This document shows, one piece after another, positions 33,461-43,381 of a stretch of DNA of 64,000 nucleotides. Both the position numbers and the translations under genes were made by a program. Under the pieces are notes generated by a model. It saw only the letters and a program-made list of their open reading frames with translations, made no database searches and had not been told where the DNA came from. The stretch is from positions 37,549,194 to 37,613,193 of the forward strand of contig JARZZO010000012.1 of the NCBI GenBank assembly GCA_030544215.1, written 5' to 3'. The DNA is from Zantedeschia hybrid cultivar (taxonomy: Eukaryota; Streptophyta; Magnoliopsida; Alismatales; Araceae). The first letter of the stretch is position 1. The number at the start of each line of letters is the position of its first letter.

Positions 33461-34194
33461 TAAATAAGCAGAGAAAAAGAAACTTACAAGGATTCCCCTA
33501 GTAACGGCGAGCGAACTGGGAACAACCCAGCTTGAGAATCGGCAGGCTCTGCCTTTCGAATTGTAGTCTCTATAAGTGTCCTCAGTAACGGACCATGCCC
33601 AAGTCCTCTGGAAGGGGGCGCCGGAGTGGGTGACAGCCCCATCATGCCTGGACCTTGCCGCACCATGAGGTGCTGTCGGCGAGTCGAGTTGTTTGGGAAT
33701 GCAGCACAAATCGGGCGATAAATTCCATCCAAGGCTAAATATGGGCGAGAGATTGTTAGCGAACAAGTACCGTGAGGGAAAGATGAAAATGACATTGAAA
33801 AGAGAGTCAAAGAATGCTTGAAATTGTCGGGAGGGAAGCAAATGGGGACCGGCGACGCGCCCTGGTGCAGAATGGCATCAGAGCTTGTCCGTTGCTCGGC
33901 TCGAGGCGTGGACCGTCGCGGGTCGTGCCGGCTCCCTAAGCCCGTGCGAACTGTTGCTTGGCAGGGGAATGCGTGCGCCGCCTCGGCGACATGCCCTCTG
34001 GCATGTGCACGCTCCGGGTGACGGCCTGTGGGCTTCGCATCTGACCCGTCTTGAAACACGGACCAAGGAGTCTGACATGCTTGCGAGTCAACAGGTGCGA
34101 AAACTCGTAAGGCGCAAGGAAACTTACTGGCGGGATCCCCCACCGCAGGGTGCGCCGTCGGCCGACCTAGATCTTCTGAGAAGGGTTCGAGTGA

Positions 34195-34235
<41 letters not shown>

Positions 34236-34447
34236 AAGTGGGGGGAAGCCAAAGGAAACTCTGGTGGGGGTCTGCAGCGATACTGACGTGCAAATCGTTT
34301 CGTCTGACCTGGGTATAGGGGCGAAAGACTAATCGAACCATCTAGTAGTTGGTTCCCTTCGAAGTTTCCCTTAGGATAGCAGGACGGTGGTCATGGAAGT
34401 CGAAATCTGCTAAGGAGTGTGTAACAACTCACATGCCGAATCAACTA
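33461..34447 (+). rRNA. 26S rRNA 5' fragment A (decayed)
   Basis: Starts TAAATAAGC.GAG, near the 5' end of plant 26S rRNA, and follows it closely: AAGGATTCCCCTAGTAACGG, GTTGTTTGGGAATGCAGC, GAACAAGTACCG, CTTGAAACACGGACCAAGG, GGGACCCGAAAGATGGTG and GGGGCGAAAGACTAATCG. At 34380/34381 the sequence jumps from GGATAGC to AGGACGG; by memory of the gene about 300 bases are missing there, with AGC at both sides. Many transitions indicate a nonfunctional copy. It ends in CGAATCAACTA. Confidence 0.95.
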
Positions 34448-34765
34448 CGACGGGCTTCCTCAGGATAGTAGTGCCCGCATGCATGTAGGCTGCTGCAGGG
34501 GGGCGCCAGCGTGTGCGGGGTGGTTGGGGGCGGGGTGCCAGCTGCGCGCGTGCTGTAGCGCACCCGTGCATGGGCGGCCGCATGCGTGCAGGCGGGTGCA
34601 CGGGCTACTGCAGTCGGGTGCCTACCGCAGCGCGGCCGAGTGCACGGGGCTGCTGCGTGCATGTGGGCGACCGCGTGCACGTGCACTGCAGTGTGCCCGT
34701 GTGGGCTGGGCTGTGGCGGGTCGGCGCGAGCGTGAGCCCTGCATCGCGCCCGTGCGCAGGACATC
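34448..34765 (-). repeat. GC-rich spacer-like DNA in inverted orientation
   Basis: The part at about 34620-34760 is the reverse complement of 36080-36205: GCACGTGCACGCGGTCGCCC and GCGCCGACCCGCC are shared words. The two 26S fragments are thus linked by inverted spacer DNA. Long open frames here are by-products of GC content. Confidence 0.7.
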
Positions 34766-35488
34766 CATATGACCTCTCTACAAGCATCCGCATCGACCCC
34801 ATACAATGGTGGACAGATGGACTCTGTTACGTGGTAACATGTGGACTGTACTCAAGAACCTCTCAGCGCGCCAACGCGCCTCAAGATGAATGGCTCCTGT
34901 CTCCTTTCACCGAGTCTGTGATTGAAGAGACTAAAGCAGACATGATCAGACGGCGCGTCGACATAGACAGCCTATATCCCCAGTAATAAAGTAGAGAAGA
35001 TGGCTATCGGTGCCCAGACGGATAAAGACAAAGCATCTAGCTCATGAAGCCCACGACACCGCATAAAGAAATAAAAGCTGACAGGCGCTGTCGACATCAC
35101 CACCAAAAGAAGATTCCCTCTGATCTTCGACGCCTCAATTATTAACAAGAAGACAATGTAAATGTAATTATCATCCTGTACATGTCACAAATCACTGTAC
35201 AAAGAGAATCTCCCCTATACATTGTTTTTATCTTCGTGGAAGAGCCGAGAAGGCATTAGCATTTGTGACCTGGCAACCTCAGTGCTCGTTATAAATGCCC
35301 CCCTTTCGGACTATGGAAGGCATCGATCAAATTGGAAAAACAAACTTCCTTTGGTTGATACATTTGCTGTTCCTAATCCTCTCTTGGGTCCTCGAACTCC
35401 TCCATGCTAAGCTTCATCCCCTTTCTGCTCACACCCCCCCTCAATGTACAAAACATAAAATGAAGACATAGAGTAAAGGCCCAACCCT
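34766..35488. other. Unrecognised insert between 26S fragments
   Basis: No rRNA and no GC-array similarity. The open frame in its first part (to TAA at 34984-34986) ends IEETKADMIRRRVDIDSLYP, which I do not recognise. An AATAAA-like ATAATAAAG follows at 34984. It ends just before TTAGGACAAC of fragment B. It could be part of a mobile element, but no termini were found. Confidence 0.35.
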
Positions 35489-35523
35489 TAGGACAACAAG
35501 ATGATGGTCATGGAAGTCGAAAT

Positions 35524-35557
<34 letters not shown>

Positions 35558-35959
35558 TCAACTAGCCCCGAAAATGGATGGCGCTCAAGTGCACGACCCA
35601 CCCCTGGCTGGGGCGACCGTCAGGCCCCGATGAGTAGGAGGGCGCGACGACCGCCGCAAAACCCGGGGAGCGAGTCTGGGCGAAGCGGCCGTCGGTGCAG
35701 ATCTTGGTGGCAGTAGCAAATATTCAAATGAGAATTTTGAAGGCTGAGGAGGGGAAAGGTTCCATGTGAACGGCACTTGCACATGGGTTAGTCAATCCTA
35801 AGGGTCGGAGGAACCTTGACAGACAGCGGGGTGACTGCACGTGCGTCGAAAGGGAATCGGCTTAAAATTCTCAAACTGGGATGTGGTGGCTGATAGCAAC
35901 GTTAGGGAGTTCGGAGATGTCCAGGGGGGCCTTAAGAAGAGTCATCTTTTCTGTTTAAC
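35489..35959 (+). rRNA. 26S rRNA fragment B (decayed)
   Basis: It overlaps the end of fragment A by 67 bp (35498-35564 against 34381-34447) and then continues along 26S: CCCCGAAAATGGATGGCGCT, GGCCCCGATGAGTAGGAGGG, GGCCGTCGGTGCAGATCTTG, GTAGCAAATATTCAAATGAG and GGTTCCATGTGAACGGCACT. It ends at TTTTCTGTTTAAC, where GC-rich spacer-like sequence begins. About the last 2.2 kb of 26S is absent. Confidence 0.95.
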
Positions 35960-37386
35960 CTACTGCGCGCTGCCTGCGCTGCCCACCATGCCCCGTGCTA
36001 CTCGGCCCACATCCACACCCGTCGCGGCAGGCCCCTAGGACGCGCACGCCCGCAGCAGTCTCCGTGCATGGCCCGATGCATGCAGCAGTCCTGCACACGG
36101 GTGTGATGCAGGGCGCACGGTCGCGCCGACCCGCCGCAGCCCCGCCCACACGGGCACGCTGTAGTGCACGTGCACGCGGTCGCCCACATGCACGCAGCAA
36201 TGCAGCAGGTGCTCTGCCCGCAGCCGCCCGCCTGCCCACAGCCAACCAACGCCCGCCAGCAGCAGCCTGCAGGCATGGGCGCACTGCAGCCGGTCCCCGC
36301 CCCCGCCTGCAGCAGCCTGCATGCATGGGTGAATGGCAATCGGTGCCCTGCCCGCAGCCGCCTGCACGCACGGGCTCACTGCCGGCACGTAGCGACCCGC
36401 ACGCCCGCACTACCGCCTGCAGCAGCCTACACGCCCTGGCTGCCCACCTGTAGCAGCCCGCACACCCAAGCTGCCCGGCTGCAGCAACCCGCACGCAGCA
36501 GCCCATACGCCCAGGCCGCCCGCCCGCAGTAGCCCGTACGTAGCAGCCCACACGCCCAGGCCGCCCGCTCGCAGCAGCCTGTACGCAGCAGCCCGCACAC
36601 AGTAGCCCGCACGCAGCAGCCACACGCTAGGCCGCCCGCCCGCAGCCGCACACCCTGCACGCTCACCTAACCGCACCCAACCCTGCACGCTCGCTCGCAG
36701 GAGCCCACACGCCCAGGCGGCCCAACCGCAGCAGCTTGCCTGCCCTGCGCGCTGCCTAACCTCACCCAACCCTACACGCCCGCCTGCAGCAGCCCGCTCG
36801 TCCAAGCCGCTCGTCTGCAGTAGCCTGCTCCTAACCTCACTCGGCCCTGCACGCCAGCCCGCAGTAGTCCGTACGCCCAGGCCGCCCGCCCGCAGCAGCC
36901 GCACGCCTTGCGCACTGCTTAACCTCACCCAGCCCTGCACGCCCGCCCGCAGCAGCCCACACGCCCTGCGCGCTGCCTTACCTCACCAAACCCTACATGG
37001 GCGCGTAGCAGTGCCACTGTAGCCCCCCACTTGCCCAGCCCGCAACGCCTGCCCGGCTCGCTGCACGGGCGCGCAGTAGCGCCAGTGCAGCCCCCCGCAT
37101 GCAGCAGCCCATACACCTAGGCCGCCCGCTCGCAACAGCCCACACACCCAGGCCGCCCGCCTGCAGCAGCCCGCACGTAGCAGCCACACTCCCAGGCTGC
37201 TAGTCCGCAGCCGCATGCCCTGTGCGCCCGCCTAACCTCACCCAGCCCTGCACACCCGCCCACCGCAGCCCGCACGCCCAGGCCGCCCGCCCGCAGCAGC
37301 CCGCCCGCCCTGCGCGCTGCCTAACCTCACCCAGCCCTGCACGCCTGCCCGCAGCAGCCCGCATGCCCAGGCCGCCCGTTTGCAGC

Positions 37387-37807
37387 TAGGGCTGGCAATG
37401 AGCCGAGCTGAGCTAAGCTTGGATGACTCAGGCTTGGCTCGGCTCAAAGAAGGTTGGCTCGAGCTAGCTCCAAATCTGGGCTCGAGCTTGGCTCATCTCA
37501 TTTTTGCGAAGCTCGAGCTTGGCTCGGCTGGGACTCGAACCACTGAAATCTAGATAGTCACACAATCACACCCACACATAATAAGATATTCACATCTACT
37601 TGACCTAATTTGGGGAATTAAAAAATATATACTAAATACATCGAGCCGGCTTACGAGCCCACGAGCCGAGCCACAGTAAGCTTGAGCTCGGCTCATTAAG
37701 CCATTCAAGCTTTAACTTAGGCTTGAGCTTCGTTTGAGGTTTCTAGTCGAGCCGAACCGAGCTGGAGCCGAGCTGAGTCCGAGCGGCTCGGCTCATTGCC
37801 AGCCCTA
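37387..37807. mobile_element. hAT MITE, 421 bp
   Basis: Terminal inverted repeats TAGGGCTGGCAATGAGC (37387) and its exact complement ending at 37807 are flanked by TTTGCAGC and TCTGCAGC, an 8-bp target duplication with one change. The subterminal DNA is full of GAGCC/GGCTC and CGAGC words on both sides. The centre is AT-rich with no ORF. The size and the 8-bp duplication indicate a nonautonomous hAT. Confidence 0.92.
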
Positions 37808-38188
37808 TCTGCAGCAGCCCGTTGCCTAACCTCACCCGTCCCTGCACACCTGCCTACAGCAGCCCGCATGCCCAGGCCGCCCGCCCGCAGTAGCCGCACA
37901 CCCTGCACACTGCCTAACCTCACCTAGCCCTGCACGTCCGCCCGCAGCAGCCCACACTCCTTGCGCGCTACCTCACCCAACCCTGCAATGGCGCGTAGCA
38001 GCGCCAGCATAGCCCCCCGCTCGTCCAGCCCGCACCGCCTGTGCGGCCCCCTGCACAGGCGCGCAGCCCCCCGCACGCCCAGCCCGCAGCGCCTGCGCGG
38101 CCCGCTGCACGGGTGTGCTACAGTGCCAATGCAGCCCCCCACACGCCCAGCCCGCAGCGCCTGTACGGCCCATAGCACGGGAGCGTTG

Positions 38189-38221
38189 CCTAACCTCACC
38201 CAACCTCAAAGTGAGGTTAGG
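38189..38221. repeat. 11-bp hairpin at end of spacer array
   Basis: CCTAACCTCAC (38189-38199) and its exact complement GTGAGGTTAGG (38211-38221) are separated by 11 bases. The left arm is the array's own repeat word. Confidence 0.9.
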
Positions 38222-38298
38222 CGGATTTTGGCCCTTCGTAGGGGATGTTTTATGTCCAGGCGTGGCGTGGCGGGGGGGGGGAGGGGATCTTCCTAAAC

Positions 38299-38308
38299 TA
38301 TAGTAGGG
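38299..38308 (+). promoter_or_regulatory. RNA polymerase I start-site-like sequence
   Basis: TATAGTAGGG matches the plant rDNA transcription-start consensus (TATARTARGGG type). It lies after the spacer-like array and in the same orientation as the 26S pieces, where an rDNA promoter should be. Confidence 0.72.
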
Positions 38309-39125
38309 AGTGCAGGGTACATGCTGCAGAGTTGGTCTTGGACTTGTAAGCCTGCATACAGCGCTTGTCCTGCATGCTGGCGGCTCTCCGGCGGCAGTTG
38401 TGCATGGATGAGCATGCTGCATGCACGGTTGCTTCGTGCACAGGTTTGGCATGCCGTTTTCGGTTCCATTGGCCCCGAATGAGCAGGAAATGAAGGAAAT
38501 TGGCAAGGCTGTGTGCCCGGCCACCACTGGTGCCCTATTTTCGTCCTGCATTGACCCGCGTTGATCTCGGAAAGTGTGTTTTCGTGTTCGGCTGTGCCGG
38601 CTTGCGCTCGACAGTCCCGGTTGACCCCCGTCCAGCCATTGCTTGGCCTTGCATGTTTATGCGGCGTGGCTGGGCGTGCGGGCAGGGGCGTCGAGCGGGG
38701 TGTGACCGTGATGATGCGTGAGTGGTGGTGTACCCAGGTTCATCGGTGGGCCCTTGCCTCCGCGTAGCCGACCGTCGGTGCAGTGGGTGGTTTCATTCGA
38801 TCCCTCCACTATGTTAATAGCGTGCGGAGGGTGGACCTGGTGGGCTATACCATATAGCCAGAACACGGCAACTTTGCGACCCTACACGTGTGAATTACGC
38901 CTCTCCCTCCCCTCGGATACGGGGGCAGGTGAGAGGCGGCTACTTACGACGTCCCGTGCATCCTCGGCTGCCACACATCGCTGTGGGCATGTCGTTTGGC
39001 CCTCGAGACTGTCGTGCGCTTATGGATGCAGTGATTGGATCGGCGTGTCGAGGTCGCGTGCGCTTTGCGGCAAGCGAGCTCTTGTCGGCCGGACCTGAAA
39101 GAACCCCGACCCAGCTACGACCCAT
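38309..39125 (+). other. Probable 5' external transcribed spacer remnant
   Basis: Moderately GC-rich unique sequence running from the Pol I-like start to an abrupt change to AT-rich DNA at 39126. No 18S start (TACCTGGTTGATCC) follows, so the rDNA segment is cut here. No convincing protein. Confidence 0.5.
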
Positions 39126-39586
39126 GCTGTGATTTAAATTTTAATTAAATGAGCAGTTTTAAATCATTAAATATTAATGAGCTGAATAATAACCCCTTGC
39201 CAGTTATATAACAACACCCTGCACTCTAACAGGTCTTCCTTTTCAACTAAAGGGGGAACAAGCCACCCTACAGGCCAGGTAGGTCTTCCCTTTCAATGAA
39301 GGGGAACAAATCACTCTGCAAGCCAAGCAAGTCTTCTCTTCCACAGCTAGGAAGAGGAACATGTCAAGTATAATGTATGCGGTGTACATAAATGTCTCTT
39401 GATAGGCTGATATACAATGTAAATAAAAAACATAGATCAAAACTAAGAATTGCTGTAATAAAAATGCAGTGCTTGATCTTGTTGAAGGTTTGAGAGCTAG
39501 TGGTGTGCAAATGAACTTGAAACTCCATCTCTCTCAGGCTATCTCTTGAATGAAAAGAAGACTCTTTCAGATATAGCAATGAGAGC
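39126..39586. repeat. AT-rich DNA with a 3-copy ~48-bp tandem repeat
   Basis: At 39231-39370 three units begin AGGTCTTCC / AGGTCTTCCC / AAGTCTTCTC, with GGGAACAA and GCCA(A/G)G in each. The rest is unremarkable. Confidence 0.7.
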
Positions 39587-39996
39587 TGTAAGGATCCGCT
39601 ACTCTATAATCGAGGATCCGATTACTAAATGGGTATTGAATCATTAAAATTAGAAGCCAAACTAGGATCTCAAATAAGTCTAGAAAATGAATGATAAACT
39701 AAGATAAACATCCCACACAACATCGAACTGTAAAGTAAAAGTGCAAGAATTAAAATTATTACAGTCCAACTCAATTAAGCAAGTAAATACATAGTCCATA
39801 GTAGAAAGGAATAATAGTGCGTATAGAGTAGAAATAAAAGTATAACTATATCAGGGCATACCCTAGGATAGTGGCTGCTGGCGTACAACCGAGACGGAAT
39901 CCACTACCCCTACGCCTTTTGGGAGCCCTCACCTAAACCTAAAAACGTAGGGAGTGAGCCACACTAGAATGAACTCAGTAGGGATCCCGCGATCCA

Positions 39997-40004
39997 CCCC
40001 CCCC

Positions 40005-40021
<17 letters not shown>
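39997..40021. repeat. Poly(C) tract, 25 C, plus CA repeat
   Basis: 25 uninterrupted C followed by a short (AC)n to 40036. The related LTR at 47369 has no such tract at the matching position, so it expanded in this copy. Confidence 0.95.
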
Positions 40022-40035
<14 letters not shown>

Positions 40036-40579
40036 AACAGCAACGCAACAAGAGATATAAGCAAGATATGCACAATTAAAACAATAAATAAACGACACGT
40101 CCACAGTAAGAAACGCACAAGAAACTGCCAAGTCAACCAAGGAAAATACCGACCCACTGAAACGAAATAGTAACCACTCAGATAGCACATTGGCTACTCC
40201 GGTCTGTATAGTTCTAGGTGGTTCTGCCTCTGCTTAGTCACGAGTGACAACTCTGAAATGTACCACTCTTACACTGGTACTAACTACTATCCTGGGGTAC
40301 ACCCAGTGACCCTCGCCTCCCAAGCACCACCGTATCACTCCCACACCGACACTGCGTCACTCGCACACCAACACAAGATGTCAACGCTAACAACTATCAC
40401 TCTAGGTCCACGTTCGCATAATCACAAAGCAATATGATTCCGAGCACATGAAAATCCCTACCTCCAATGTATGATTTCAAGCATGCATTTAACAAGATTA
40501 TCTAACAATATTCAAGAATTTAATTGACATAATGTATAATTATAACACATTATGAATGCAGAAAAATTTGGGGTTCTAG

Positions 40580-40733
40580 CTTGAATCACGTCGACCATGG
40601 TCGACGCCATTCAATGCCTAAAACAAGTTCCTACAAAAACTGGCCTAGGGACTACAGGGATATAGGCCTAAATCGCGTCTACTCAGGCTGAAGTGATCCA
40701 CAAATCGCGTCGCCCTGAGTGGATGCGATTTAG
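40580..40733. repeat. GGCGTC hairpin cluster 5 (3 copies)
   Basis: Copies at 40580-40616 (core GTCGACCATGGTCGAC, a perfect 16-bp palindrome), 40669-40700 (degenerate) and 40700-40733. Same relative position in the LTR as cluster 8 in the related LTR. Confidence 0.85.
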
Positions 40734-41357
40734 CGTTTGAAAACAAAATTCCCTCCAGTCTCCACCGAGCCACAACACGAGATCCCCCTCCCCCAAATCG
40801 AATAAAATGTCACAAGTAGGGAGATGGGGAGTCCATAAACCACAATAAAACTTGTGAATTCAATCAAAATCCACCCTAAACATGCTCATATTCTACCCAA
40901 AAATCCATACATGTCCATATCATGCTCCAAAGTAATAATTATTCAAATTCACGAATTAAATCGATCGAAACACATGTGAGGATCATCACTCTATTATTAC
41001 TTGAAATCCTCCGGACTTCTACGGAGTTCCCTCTCCGTGGAAGGGCCGTTACAATGCAAATGAATCACCGAGCTCCTCCTCCTCGCCGCCGAACCGCCAT
41101 ATCGTAAGCCATTGCCGGTGCTGCCGTAGACACCCTCACTCCACTGAAATGTCGGCCGCTGTCCAGAGAGTGAAGAGCCGTGGTTGAGAAGATGGTGGAA
41201 GTGGTGAGAGGTGGTAGAGGGGAGTTGGAGTACTGGAGGAGGAAGAGGACGAGGAAGAGAGGAAGGGAGGAGAGGATGAAGAGAGAGAAAGTGAGGGAGA
41301 GAAGTGAGACGAAGGGAGGGAGAAAGGAGGGTGGTTCAGAGTGTCATACCTGACAAC

Positions 41358-41391
41358 CTAAATCGCATCATCCCAGAATGACGCCGTTCAG
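41358..41391. repeat. GGCGTC hairpin, single copy (cluster 6)
   Basis: TAAATCGCATC ... TGACGCCGTTCA, near the 5' part of the minus-strand LTR, where the related LTR has five copies. Confidence 0.7.
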
Positions 41392-41599
41392 ACGACAAGA
41401 CGGGGGGTTTGTTGTCACCTAAATTATGACTAGTTAAAGCCCATGAAGAGTAAAAAAGAATTCAAGTAAGAAAATCTATATGGGAAGCAATCGGCCCATC
41501 TCCCTTGTGCTTAAACAGGCCCCCAATGTGGCGAATTAGGCCCAATAGGGGTCGGACTAGCTTAATTAGGTGGGTTCTACAGAACAAAGGGAAGGCAGC

Positions 41600-43381
41600 T
41601 GTAAGGACCTACAAGATTACAGTTACATGCCAATATATACATCATTATGAAAAAGGCAATATTTGCAAATATCAAAAAGTATAAACACAATTTTGAAAAG
41701 TTCATGTCCTAAGATGCAATAGATAATTTTCATAAGGTCTGAAGTGTAATTTGTAAGACTTCTAGAAATGTCCTAAAATCACTAAAAATGAGTTTAATTT
41801 GTTGAAGAAGTGTTGAATGAGGGTATAAAGTCAATTATAAAAGATACATGGACTTAAATGTAAAAATGCTGAAGGATACTACTAAAAGATAAGCATACTG
41901 GTAAAGGATAATGGTAAGGTTTCTTGGCCCCCAAAAAACCATGCCACCTCACCCTGCCACTTGGCTCCATCCAAGCAACCTTTATCTCTTTAGGACGCAT
42001 GTCCCAAATCCAAGAGAGACCTTAAGGGACACGTGTCCCCATCCTAGGCCAAGACCACCCTTATAAATAGGGGGGTAGCCCCTCTGATATCCCCATCTCT
42101 TCTCCTTCCCCTTTGCCCACGTTTAGAGAGAGAAAGAGAGAAAGAGAGGTAGAGAGGAAGAGTGGAAGGAAGAAAAAGAGGTAGGAGGGAAGAGAGAAAG
42201 ATTGAGAGAAGGAACGGGAGTTGTCCGGGGTTATGCTATGTTCAAGTGAGCTTCTGGTTTAAAGGCAAGTACATGGTTCTTTCTGCGTGATTATTTTCCT
42301 ATTGCGAATGGCCTATTTTCAAACATATATTTTCCTACAAATTTAAGAAGATGCTACTAAGCCGTTATGCTGCCGAAATGATATAAGAGCCTAAATGTAC
42401 CTCTAACCAATGTCCTAATCCCATTTCTATAAGTCTCCCATGTTAAAATTGAACATGCTATGGACAATGCCACCTTAGGAGTCCATGCGTCCGAATCATA
42501 CAAGCATCCGTGTGAGGTGGACATAATTAAAAGACGCAACCCGAGGCAAACAGGTAAATCATGGGTACGGTTCTCCCAGTCCAAGGGGGACGGGTGGGTC
42601 CCCTTGCTGCACAATGGAAGCGCCAGTGGGCATTTGCCTTACCACTGGCTGCACATCATGCTAACCTCCTCATGTTATGGTTTGGATGCATGTCCGTTAA
42701 ATAAATGAAAAGATTTATGTTGTTCGTATACTATATATGTTTATGACTTTATGCTATTCCATAATTTTTTAACTAAGCCCTAATGCTATGCCATGCCTCT
42801 ATTATGCATGTATTTATACCATGCCATGATGCTATGTTATGATCAAGTCATGCCATGTCATGAACTTTATGTTTATACTCAGGCCATGCCATGCTATGCC
42901 ATGACCTTGTGACTATGCCATGATTCGCCATGATCCTTATGTTAGCTGAAGCTTATTATGTTATATTATATAATGACATGATTATATGTTATTATCATGT
43001 TGTCTTTCTATATTTATATATATGATAAGCCATGTAGTGGCATCATGTGCTTGCTGAGTCGGTAAACTCACCCATACTATTTAATCCCCTTTCAGGAGAG
43101 GAACTTCCTAGGGCAAACGAGGAACCTCTACGATCTTAGTTTAGTTGAGCATAGTTTGTTTTTGTAAGTCCAGTCTCTATGTAACTTATAAGTTGTATTC
43201 CTAGACTTGATGTACTGCAATGTATTGTATATAACATCAATATGAAGTGTTTTGTTTATTTACATGCAAAGTACTCAACCTTAACTGTATAAGTCATGTT
43301 CGAGTTGTTCCCGCTGGTAACGGATCCCTTCGGGTCGTAGTAAGTCGGTATGACTGAACCGGCCGATAGGGGGTTGTTATA
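41600..43381 (+). mobile_element. Solo gypsy LTR, 1782 bp
   Basis: Starts TGTAAGGACC and ends GTTGTTATA. Flanks GCAGC and GCAAC match at 4 of 5. It is the intact-length sister of 27702-31561, with the same TATA box (42062-42069), GA-rich leader (42125-42210) and CATGCCATG-rich body. No coding region on either side belongs to it. Confidence 0.82.
42062..42069 (+). promoter_or_regulatory. LTR TATA box
   Basis: TATAAATA before a GA-rich leader, at the same place as 28163 in the sister LTR. Confidence 0.6.

Larger units (their letters stand above)
35960..38290 (+). repeat. GC-rich rDNA spacer-like repeat array
   Basis: Degenerate tandem units combine GCCTAACCTCACCCAGCCC, TGCACGCCCGCCCGCAGCAG and CCCACACGCCCAGGCCGCC. 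The TAACCTCAC word recurs about ten times between 36665 and 38200. CGGCTG/GCAGCAG words dominate from 36200 on. Together with the 26S before it and a Pol I-like start after it, this resembles an rDNA intergenic spacer. Many long open frames are composition artefacts. A hAT MITE interrupts it at 37387-37807. Confidence 0.75.
39587..41581 (-). mobile_element. LTR of hairpin-bearing family (minus)
   Basis: On the minus strand it starts TGTAGAACCC at 41581 and ends GCGGATCCTTACA at 39587. Its 3' half aligns with the solo LTR at 47369-49718: ACCCATTTAGTAATCGGATC near the end, GATCCCTACTGAGT, and the AGTAGCCA.TGTGCTATC region. GA-rich leader at 41165-41335. Flanks AGAGC and GAACA do not match, so its insertion history is unclear. 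A poly(C) tract interrupts it. Confidence 0.75.

Noticed and set aside
33484..34226. Open frames up to 238 codons over 33484-34226
   Set aside because: The DNA is 26S rRNA in nucleotide sequence; the frames are accidental.
37238..37447. Coding frame across the array-MITE border
   Set aside because: It runs through a terminal inverted repeat of the MITE; accidental.
34441..38303. Many open frames of 60-220 codons on both strands in the GC-rich region
   Set aside because: They are all products of a GC-rich tandem array without stops, read in every frame with Ala/Gly/Cys/Arg repeats. No domain is visible and the block belongs to rDNA spacer-like sequence.
39587..41581. AGAGC/AGAAC as a target duplication of this LTR
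   Set aside because: It would need the LTR to end one base before its final A, breaking the TG...CA ends; with correct ends the flanks do not match.
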